Assembly (NCBI GenBank): GCA_011364975.1
Contig: RDOE01000018.1
Coordinates: forward strand, 1-47,231
Direction of reading: 5' to 3'
From: Promethearchaeota archaeon
GTDB taxonomy: Archaea; Asgardarchaeota; Lokiarchaeia; Sigyniarchaeales; SOKP01
DNA: 47,231 nucleotides
Shown here: one piece after another, positions 32,944-40,401 of the stretch
Layout of the letters: the number at the start of each line of letters is the position of its first letter
Numbering within the stretch: position 1 is the first letter of the stretch
The notes under the pieces: generated by a model
Databases searched by the model: none
What the model was told of the DNA's origin: nothing
What the model saw: the letters and a program-made list of their open reading frames with translations, nothing else
Program-made: the position numbers and the translations under genes

Positions 32944-33900
32944 CTAAGATTTATTTTCAACCAATTCAGGATATAATTTATAGAAATAAAAGTTTACAAA
33001 ACTTGGAGCAAATATCCCCGCTTCCGTTATTAATCCATCTATATACCTCCTACTAACGGTCTCAAAAGCGGGATTTAATACCGTTAATCGCTCCGGAGCA
33101 TCTTCCCATATCTCTTTTGGATCTCGCATTTCAATCTTTTCTAAAATACCAAAAGAGGTTTGAGGATTATATTTCAATAAGGTAGATGCAACATAAAACG
33201 GGACATGTTCTTCATGAGCTACTAAAGCTAACAATCTAGATCCAATCTTGTTAATAATTGTTCCTTCAGAAGTTATGGAATCTGCTCCTATAAGGATTAA
33301 ATCTACTTCATGATGATTTACTGCCCAACGCATAGCGCTGTCAACAACATGAATAACTTCTATCCCAGCATCTAATAACTTTTTAACAGTTTTTCTTCCT
33401 TGATAGAAAGGTCGGGTTTCGGTCGCTATAACTTTAAAATTATCTTTACCTTGCTGTTTTGCTTCTAAAAGAATCGCATTTACTACGCTAGAATGACAAT
33501 GAGTCATAATGCAAAATTCATTATCAGTTGTCACATCGGGGATTCTTCTTGCTCCAATTTCCGCTATTTTCTGTTTAGCATTCTTTATCACAAACTTAAA
33601 TTCTTCATTTCCTTTTGAAATTATTTCTAGTATTTCATTAATTGAATGTGTGCTTACATTTTTTTCCACTTTATTTAAAATAAAATTTAATCCATTTCTT
33701 AAAGCGGGTTCAGTCACTCGGGTTTGGACTAAAACTTCTCGTGCTTCAATTAATTTTTCATACAGTTCTTTGGGTGTGAGATTTTTACCAACTCTATGAG
33801 CATAATCACTCAGAAACTGAATTGCACTAGTGGCAACATTACTTGCCCCTTGTATCTCTAAGGACTTTATTTTCTTAGCTTCTTTCAATAATTCCTTCAT
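32944..33900 (-). CDS. Ribose-1,5-bisphosphate isomerase (eIF2B-alpha family)
   Basis: This 318-residue member of the eIF2B/MtnA superfamily has the archaeal R15P isomerase features. The catalytic Cys is in MTHCHSSVV (C135) and the Asp in IGADSI (D207), close to the positions known from Thermococcus. ATETRPFYQGR is the phosphate/sugar loop. It turns ribose-1,5-bisphosphate into the RuBisCO substrate in the AMP degradation pathway. The direct RuBisCO neighbour strongly supports this over a translation-factor role. AMP phosphorylase, the first enzyme, is not in the window. Confidence 0.92.
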   Translation of the reverse strand: MKELLKEAKKIKSLEIQGASNVATSAIQFLSDYAHRVGKNLTPKELYEKLIEAREVLVQTRVTEPALRNGLNFILNKVEKNVSTHSINEILEIISKGNEEFKFVIKNAKQKIAEIGARRIPDVTTDNEFCIMTHCHSSVVNAILLEAKQQGKDNFKVIATETRPFYQGRKTVKKLLDAGIEVIHVVDSAMRWAVNHHEVDLILIGADSITSEGTIINKIGSRLLALVAHEEHVPFYVASTLLKYNPQTSFGILEKIEMRDPKEIWEDAPERLTVLNPAFETVSRRYIDGLITEAGIFAPSFVNFYFYKLYPELVENKS

Positions 33901-33941
33901 AAAAAATCGTCTTGAATTCCTACTTTTTTTTATATAATAAG

Positions 33942-34145
33942 TTAATCTATTTTTTTAGAATCTTTAATGTTATTATTTGAATCTTGATCTAGTTCATAAT
34001 CTTCCGGATCTATTTCAAGATAGAAAGAACCAATATACTTACAAGAAGTGCATTCAAACATATTTGGTGCTAACCAGCCAGAAACATTAACCGCATTTTT
34101 TAAAGTTGGTTTTTTACATTGAGGGCATATTCTAATCCGTGTCAT
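33942..34145 (-). CDS. Small zinc-ribbon protein
   Basis: This 67-residue protein has a zinc ribbon made by CPQC (residues 8-11) and CTSC (32-35), with an acidic, unstructured tail. It is the first gene of the isomerase/RuBisCO group, 41 bp upstream of the isomerase. The family is widespread in archaea without known function. Confidence 0.75.
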   Translation of the reverse strand: MTRIRICPQCKKPTLKNAVNVSGWLAPNMFECTSCKYIGSFYLEIDPEDYELDQDSNNNIKDSKKID

Positions 34146-34365
34146 CTTAATTAATAGGATCTAAGAATTATTTTTAAAGATAATTTAAATTTATTCAAAC
34201 TAAAGTAATTTTATGAAAAATTTTTTTTAACCTTTATTCTGCTTATATTCAATAATAGCAAATAACATTTACTCTCACAGTCTTTTAAATATTATAGAGA
34301 TTATAAAATCATACTTATAACTAATAAAATACAAAATTTAAAAATTCTAGATTTACCTTGAATTA

Positions 34366-36198
34366 ATGAATAATTTAGAGCTTACGAGAAAAAGTTTACC
34401 CAACGAACCAGGAGTTTACTTATTTTGGGATAATAATAATAAAATTATTTATGTAGGCAAAGCTCTGAATTTACGAAAGAGGGTTAATCAGTATTTTGTT
34501 AAAACTCATTATACTGATCCTTATTATGAGGAGAAAATAACTGAATTAGTAAAAAATATCGCCTCAATTGAGTATATCGTTACAGAAAATGAAAAAGAAG
34601 CATACTTATTAGAAAATATTCAAATTAAAAAGCATCAACCTCGCTTCAATGTCATTATGCGTGATTCAAAATCATATCCTTGGGTTGCGATATTTTATTC
34701 AGAAGAGTATCCTAGAATTCGAATTATTAGAGGCCCAGAAAAGTACTCTAAAGATAATATATATTTAGGTCCATATACTGATAAAAAGGAAATATCTCGC
34801 ATATTAAGGGATTTAAGGAAGATATTCCCTTATTGTTCATGTAAGAAAAAGATGAAAACGAAAACAAGGACTTGCCTTTATTTTCAATTAAAATTATGCC
34901 CTGGCCCTTGTATTCAAGCAGTAAGCAAAGAAGAATATTTAGAAAATATCAAGCAGATTGAATTATTCTTAAAAGGAGAAAATGAGAAACTTAAGGCACA
35001 AATTTTGGAGAAAATGAATAAAGCCTCGGAAAAACAAAATTATGAAGTTGCAGCATTTTGGAGAGACAAATTACAAGCAATAGATAATTCCACAACCTCC
35101 CAAAGTGTGTTATCGAATAATATTGAAAATAAAGATATAATTAGCTATTTTTTAGATAAAGATACTAAATATATAGCATTAATAATTATTCATATAAGAG
35201 AAGGTAGGATCTTCAACAAAAGTTCATTTGTTTTTGATCTAAAAGATAAAATTATTCGTAAAGATAAACTATTTCCTTCCATTATAGAACAATTTTATCA
35301 AAATACCTCAGAAAATTTACCCGATAACATCGTAGTTCCCAAATTATATAAAGGAATTAGTGTTTTTTCTGAAGTTCTTAAGGATTTTAAGGCAAACATT
35401 CTTATTCGGACTCCGTATAATAATGAATTTGGTTTAATGCGAATTGCAAATAAGAATGCTAAAGTTTTAGTCCAACAAGAAATAAAAATGGAAGAAATAA
35501 AAGAAAGAGAAAAAGATGAGGTTCTAGAAGCACTTGAAGAAGCTACCAAACTCCTTCACTTAAATAACATACCTCGAATTATAGAAGGATTTGATATTTC
35601 TAATATTGAAGGTACTAATGCTACAGGATCAATGGTCTTCTTCCTAGAAGGAAAGCCTTATAATAAATACTATCGACATTTTAATATAAAGTCAAAATCC
35701 ACCCCTGATGATGTGGCTATGATGAAAGAAGTTATTCGAAGAAGATATACTTATCTTTTGGAAAATAATCTGGAATTACCTGATCTCATACTTGTAGATG
35801 GCGGTAAAGGACAATTAAATGCAGGAGTAACTATTTTAAAGGATTTAGGGATAGATGGGATTCCAATAATTGGATTAGCGAAAAAATTTGAAGAAATATA
35901 CCTTCCAAACGAAAAAAATCCTCTTATTTTATCAAAAGATTCATCTCTCCTCAAACTTTTTCAGAGAGTAAGGGATGAGGCTCATAGATTTGCGGTAAGA
36001 CTCCATAAAAAACAACGTGAGAAACAAATTACCGGTTCTATATTAGATGATATTAAAGGAATCGGACCCTCAACCAGAAATAAACTTTTATCTCACTTTG
36101 GGAGCGTTAAAAATTTGAAAAAAGCTTCTATTGAAGAAATTGCTCAAATTGTGAAAAAAGAATTAGCTTACAAAATTAAGAAAATTCTGGAAGATTAA
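34366..36198 (+). CDS. uvrC: Excinuclease ABC subunit C
   Basis: This is a 610-residue, full-length UvrC. The N-terminal GIY-YIG nuclease reads PGVYLFWD ... IIYVGKALNLRKRV. A Cys-rich stretch (YCSCKKKMKTKTRTCLYFQ, and CPGPC) follows, then the UVR motif around NYEVAAFWRDKLQAI. The RNase H-like nuclease has FDISNIEGTNATGSMV and LVDGGKGQLN, and the C-terminal HhH pair has IKGIGPSTRNKLLSHFG. It makes the dual incision in nucleotide excision repair with UvrA and UvrB, which are not in the window. In archaea uvrABC is patchy and usually acquired from bacteria. Codon and base use here look like the neighbours'. The start is ATG; TATA-like ATTATAAAA runs lie upstream. Confidence 0.96.
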   Translation: MNNLELTRKSLPNEPGVYLFWDNNNKIIYVGKALNLRKRVNQYFVKTHYTDPYYEEKITELVKNIASIEYIVTENEKEAYLLENIQIKKHQPRFNVIMRDSKSYPWVAIFYSEEYPRIRIIRGPEKYSKDNIYLGPYTDKKEISRILRDLRKIFPYCSCKKKMKTKTRTCLYFQLKLCPGPCIQAVSKEEYLENIKQIELFLKGENEKLKAQILEKMNKASEKQNYEVAAFWRDKLQAIDNSTTSQSVLSNNIENKDIISYFLDKDTKYIALIIIHIREGRIFNKSSFVFDLKDKIIRKDKLFPSIIEQFYQNTSENLPDNIVVPKLYKGISVFSEVLKDFKANILIRTPYNNEFGLMRIANKNAKVLVQQEIKMEEIKEREKDEVLEALEEATKLLHLNNIPRIIEGFDISNIEGTNATGSMVFFLEGKPYNKYYRHFNIKSKSTPDDVAMMKEVIRRRYTYLLENNLELPDLILVDGGKGQLNAGVTILKDLGIDGIPIIGLAKKFEEIYLPNEKNPLILSKDSSLLKLFQRVRDEAHRFAVRLHKKQREKQITGSILDDIKGIGPSTRNKLLSHFGSVKNLKKASIEEIAQIVKKELAYKIKKILED

Positions 36199-36225
36199 TC
36201 TTTTTTTTTAAAAATAAAAAATTCT

Positions 36226-37665
36226 CTAAATTCGATTTATAATCAATTTAATTAACTCAGTTGTTGCTTCACAATACACTCTCGCTAAAGAATCACTTTT
36301 TGCTTCACTTATTACCCTAATTACTGGCTCTGTATTTGATGGATGAATAAGAATAAACCATTCTTTGTCATGACCAAATCTCAGATCGTTATTAATTCGC
36401 ACAACTTCCTCCCCCTCTTCATTTAAAGCTAGTTTAGTTTCAGAAATAACAAAACTTGTATCAATATTTTCAGTATTAATTAATCTTCTGTGAGAGTAAA
36501 ATTTTGGGAGCTTAGATACTAATTCTGAAACTTTTAGTTCCGTTTTTATTAATATTTCTATAATTTTCGCAGCTGCAAAGATTCCATCTCTTGTATTATT
36601 AAATAATGGGAATATAATACCCCCGCATGATCCTTCACCGCCAAATACTAAACTTTTCTTCTTTGCTTCTTTATTTTTGTTTAATATTTTGGTTATCTCA
36701 TTTGATAGGAAAACTTCTCCAATAGGGGTTCTTATAACTTGAGCATTATAAGTATCAGCAATAACTTCAAACATTAAAGATGAAGCTATATTAGTTACGA
36801 AAATTATCTTTTCATTATCTTGATTAATATTTTTTAAATAATAGTCCATGATGAGAGCTAAACCAATGTCTTCGGGATAGCAAGTTCCATCGTCACCAAC
36901 AATTGCTAGTCTATCGGCATCACTATCATGAGCAAATCCGATATCGTATTTTCCTTGCCAAACTTCCATGATTAAATCTTTTAAATTTTTTCGGACTGGT
37001 TCAATCTCTCTTGGAAAAGAACTTTTTAAAATGAATTCATTATTAATTAATTTAACCTTGCATCCAAGTTCTTGGAGTAGTTGGGGGGTAACTATTTTTC
37101 CAGCCCCTGCCCCGGTGTCAATTACAACTTTAAGCTTGTTCCGCTCTTTTAAGGTTTTAAAATCAATATAATTTTTTAAATCCTCTCTATAATGCGGAAC
37201 AGGATTGAAATAAGTCGTTCTTCGTTTTATCTCTGAGCTTTTAACTTTATAATCTTTTATCGAAATAGTCTTCATTAAATTAGAAATCTTCGATATATCC
37301 TCATTACTCAAATAACCTTCTGAATTAAGAAGTTTAATGCCATTCCATTTTTGTGAATTATGCGAACCTGTGATAATTATTCCTGCAGGTATATTGTTTA
37401 TGGTTTTTGCATGAAAGATAACTGGAGTAGGAATTATACCAACATTTACTACTTCAAAACCTGTAGTAATTAGTCCTTCAATTATACCTTTCTCGAGATA
37501 TTCTCCGCTTGGGCGAGTATCTCTCCCTAAAATGATCTTCCTTTCATTCTCTTTATAATATTGACCAAAAGCGATTGCTAATTTTTTTGCCACTTCATAA
37601 TTAAGATGTTTTCCTACAACCCCCCTAATTCCACTGAAAGTAAAAATTAAATTCTCCTTTATCAT
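36226..37665 (-). CDS. Phosphohexomutase (phosphoglucosamine/phosphomannomutase family)
   Basis: This is a 479-residue alpha-D-phosphohexomutase. The catalytic Ser101 is in ITGSHNSQKWNGIK, and the Mg loop is DSDADRLAIV. The sugar-binding loop is FGGEGSCGG, and the phosphate loop near the end is HPSNTEPVIRV. The opening FTFSGIRGVVG is the family start. It probably feeds glycan synthesis as a glucosamine or mannose mutase. It ends a four-gene set with the hydrolase, radical SAM and ROK kinase genes; the ROK gene is 20 bp upstream, which suggests a joint role in sugar activation. Confidence 0.92.
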   Translation of the reverse strand: MIKENLIFTFSGIRGVVGKHLNYEVAKKLAIAFGQYYKENERKIILGRDTRPSGEYLEKGIIEGLITTGFEVVNVGIIPTPVIFHAKTINNIPAGIIITGSHNSQKWNGIKLLNSEGYLSNEDISKISNLMKTISIKDYKVKSSEIKRRTTYFNPVPHYREDLKNYIDFKTLKERNKLKVVIDTGAGAGKIVTPQLLQELGCKVKLINNEFILKSSFPREIEPVRKNLKDLIMEVWQGKYDIGFAHDSDADRLAIVGDDGTCYPEDIGLALIMDYYLKNINQDNEKIIFVTNIASSLMFEVIADTYNAQVIRTPIGEVFLSNEITKILNKNKEAKKKSLVFGGEGSCGGIIFPLFNNTRDGIFAAAKIIEILIKTELKVSELVSKLPKFYSHRRLINTENIDTSFVISETKLALNEEGEEVVRINNDLRFGHDKEWFILIHPSNTEPVIRVISEAKSDSLARVYCEATTELIKLIINRI

Positions 37666-37685
37666 AATTTAATGCCAAATAAAAT

Positions 37686-38687
37686 TTAAGAAATAATTGG
37701 ATTTCCTTCTAATTTATATTTCACCAAAACTAGGGCACCTCTTAAACCAATATTTTCTAAATATTTAGTTTTCTTAATTTTAGGGGGGCGATTGATGGTA
37801 AACAAGAGAGGATCATTTTCAAATTGATCTATAATCGGCGGTAATATGAGATCATGATCTTTTAACATAGCTCCACCAAAATAAATAGCTTTACAATCAT
37901 AAAAGTTATTAATTAAACCTACTCCAACTTTTGTAAAATAGATGCATTGATCTACAATACTTTTAGAAAACTTATCTGCGCCACGAGCCGCTTGGAAAAT
38001 TTCCTTAGCGGTTAATTTCGTTAAATCATTATCAATCATGTACATCAATATTTTTGAACTTAAATTAGTTTTTTTTATAGCTTCAAGAGCGCGATTCCTT
38101 ACTCCCGTTCCTGAACTGTATACTTCCCAGCATCCAAATGCCCCACAATTGCATTGAAAACTACTTTGGGGATTTACTAATCCATGTCCAATTTCCGCAG
38201 CATTACCATCTTTTCCAAGTAAAAGATGTCCATTGCATATTACACCGCCACCAATTCCTGTTGACATGGTAACATAAACTAGATTATCCTTCTCTTCTTC
38301 TGTGGCTTCGAAATAATGAATTCCCAACGCTGAAGCGTTTGCATCATTTATTATATAAATAGGAATTTCTGTAAAGATTTTTTGCAATGGTTCTTTTAAA
38401 GGAATTACTTTAAAGCCCAAATTTGCATTATTAAAAATCTCTCCCTTTTTGATATCTATTGGTCCAGCAGTAGCGATTCCTATACCGATTAAATCTTCTT
38501 TATTTAAATCATTCTCATATAAGATGCTTGTGATTAATGAGGAAAGCGTTTTACTTATTGATAATTCATCAGCTTTGGGGGTGTTAAGCATTTTAATTTT
38601 GATATTTTGCTCTTTTAAATCTTTTGTGCAGAGCGCCACACGAATCCAAGTACCCCCAATATCTGCTCCTATAATATATTCATACAT
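37686..38687 (-). CDS. ROK family sugar kinase (glucokinase-like)
   Basis: This is a 333-residue protein. The ATP-binding N-terminus is IIGADIGGTWIRVAL. The catalytic Asp is in IINDANASALG. The zinc site is GHGLVNPQSSFQCNCGAFGCWE, with one His and three Cys, as in ROK glucokinases. It phosphorylates a hexose or N-acetylhexosamine with ATP. With the mutase just downstream it would provide sugar-6-phosphate for conversion to sugar-1-phosphate. Confidence 0.93.
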   Translation of the reverse strand: MYEYIIGADIGGTWIRVALCTKDLKEQNIKIKMLNTPKADELSISKTLSSLITSILYENDLNKEDLIGIGIATAGPIDIKKGEIFNNANLGFKVIPLKEPLQKIFTEIPIYIINDANASALGIHYFEATEEEKDNLVYVTMSTGIGGGVICNGHLLLGKDGNAAEIGHGLVNPQSSFQCNCGAFGCWEVYSSGTGVRNRALEAIKKTNLSSKILMYMIDNDLTKLTAKEIFQAARGADKFSKSIVDQCIYFTKVGVGLINNFYDCKAIYFGGAMLKDHDLILPPIIDQFENDPLLFTINRPPKIKKTKYLENIGLRGALVLVKYKLEGNPIIS

Positions 38688-38730
38688 TTTAATCCTTTTT
38701 TTATTAGAATTGAGCTTTTTTCCTTCTTTA

Positions 38731-39519
38731 TTAATAATAATCTATTTTTATTAAATCGTTATTAATAGTTTTTTTAATTATTTTTACAATTTCTCTTTTT
38801 CTTTCTTCATCAATTGCAAATACAAATGGTTCTGATGGAATTCTTGCTATTGAATAAATTTGTATAATATCTGGATTTATTTTTTTTAAAGCATATGCTA
38901 ATTGATTAATATTCTCATTATTGTTATTAGAAATAAAATCTTTTCTATTTGAATTATAAATTAAGCACTGTATTGCTAATTTATTAGGTTTCATTTCTCT
39001 TTTTAGTTTTTCTAATGAGTTTATAATTACATCAAGACTAGGACATTCTTGGTGAGGTTGGTTTGTTTTTTGAAAATCAACATCGACGGCACTATCTAAT
39101 TTTGCTAAGACTAAATCAAAATATTTAACTCTTTCACGAATTTCATCAGAATATAAAGTACTTGAATTTGTAAACAAAGTTATTTGTGGAGGTTTTTTAT
39201 CCCATTTTAGTAAATCTCGTACGTTCTTCGTAATGGTATAAAAATCTAGCAGATTTTCGTTAAGAGTCGGTTCTCCATTATACCCAAGTGTAATTGAGTC
39301 TAGATGAGGTACATATTTCAGAATATCTTTTAACTCTCTTGAATAATTAAAAGATGGAGGGGCTTTTATCCTACATTTAGGAGAAACTACTTTATTTGTT
39401 GGTCCAATTTCGCAATATACACAATTATAAGTACAAAGTTTATTTTTTGGTAAAATATCTACCCCCAAAGAAAGACCAAGACGCCTTGATTTGAATGGAC
39501 CATAAGTATATTGACGCAT
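38731..39519 (-). CDS. Radical SAM protein (COG0731-like)
   Basis: This is a 262-residue protein. The opening YGPFKSRRLGLSLGVDILP is typical of the COG0731 radical SAM group related to wyosine synthases. The cluster motif CTYNCVYC (CxxxCxxC) is near residues 29-36, and ITLGYNGEPTLNEN holds the SAM-binding GGEP-type loop. It is shorter than TYW1 and lacks a flavodoxin domain. The substrate is unknown. It is 43 bp upstream of the ROK gene and 16 bp downstream of the hydrolase. Confidence 0.88.
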   Translation of the reverse strand: MRQYTYGPFKSRRLGLSLGVDILPKNKLCTYNCVYCEIGPTNKVVSPKCRIKAPPSFNYSRELKDILKYVPHLDSITLGYNGEPTLNENLLDFYTITKNVRDLLKWDKKPPQITLFTNSSTLYSDEIRERVKYFDLVLAKLDSAVDVDFQKTNQPHQECPSLDVIINSLEKLKREMKPNKLAIQCLIYNSNRKDFISNNNNENINQLAYALKKINPDIIQIYSIARIPSEPFVFAIDEERKREIVKIIKKTINNDLIKIDYY

Positions 39520-39535
39520 TTCAATATATAAATTT

Positions 39536-40300
39536 TTAATTATAATATTTGTTTATAAAATTCTTTATTGCACTATTTACTTCTTTAGGTTTTTCAATCA
39601 TAACCATATGTCCCGCATCTTGAATGACGCTTATCATTGACTGTTCTATTTTTTTATGAAAAAATTCAGAATATTTGACTGGTGTTAAATTATCTTCATT
39701 TCCAACAATAATTAAACAAGGAACTTCAATCATATGTACTTTATCTAGCATATCGAAATTATTGCAGATAGAAAAATCATTAAATGTGACTTCAGCACTA
39801 ACTTTAGATGCTTCAACCGTTGCCTTTTTAATAAGATCCTTGCTGGTAACGCGAGAAAAAGCTCCTACAAATAAGGTTTCTAAGTATTTTAAATGATTAC
39901 ATTTCAAAGTATCAAGAATATTAGGACTTACTCTTAATCTCCCTCCAGTACCAACTAGAATCAACCCTGTTATCTTATTAGGTGATTGATGATATAAGTT
40001 TTGAATGATTGCTCCTCCTAATGAATGACCTGCTAAAATTACTTCTCGTAACTTTAGTTCTTCCATTAATTTTTTAACAACATTGGTATACAAGTTCAAG
40101 TTGAGCTGTTCGAATTCATCTGATTTACCATGTGATGGTAAATCTAATGCGATTAATTTATAATTAATATCAATCTTAAATTGATCTTTCCAAACTTCGA
40201 AGTTTCCTCCAGAACCATGGATGAAGATTATTGCTTTGTCGATGTCTGGACCTTTTATTTGATAATATATTTTCTTTGTTAAATAATTTAGATAAGAAAT
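39536..40300 (-). CDS. Alpha/beta hydrolase with probable ATT start
   Basis: This is a 254-residue hydrolase. The oxyanion motif is IIFIHGSGGN (H28-G32). The nucleophile is Ser93 in LAGHSLGG, the acid Asp203 in VGNEDNLTP and the base His231 in DAGHMV. No ATG, GTG or TTG precedes the oxyanion motif in frame before the stop at 40306-40304. The first 67 residues are nevertheless clearly coding. The best start is ATT at 40300, because GGGAG at 40308-40312 lies 7 nt upstream and gives the family's usual short lead. Starting at the first TTG (40099) would delete the oxyanion strand. Such enzymes hydrolyse esters, lactones or peptides; the substrate is unknown. Confidence 0.85.
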   Translation of the reverse strand: MSYLNYLTKKIYYQIKGPDIDKAIIFIHGSGGNFEVWKDQFKIDINYKLIALDLPSHGKSDEFEQLNLNLYTNVVKKLMEELKLREVILAGHSLGGAIIQNLYHQSPNKITGLILVGTGGRLRVSPNILDTLKCNHLKYLETLFVGAFSRVTSKDLIKKATVEASKVSAEVTFNDFSICNNFDMLDKVHMIEVPCLIIVGNEDNLTPVKYSEFFHKKIEQSMISVIQDAGHMVMIEKPKEVNSAIKNFINKYYN

Positions 40301-40401
40301 CTTTTATCTCCCTAATTTAAGAATTCTTTAATATAATAATTAAAAGAAACTAAATTAATTTTCTTAATATATGAAATAGAATTACCATTAGTTATCAAAA
40401 T

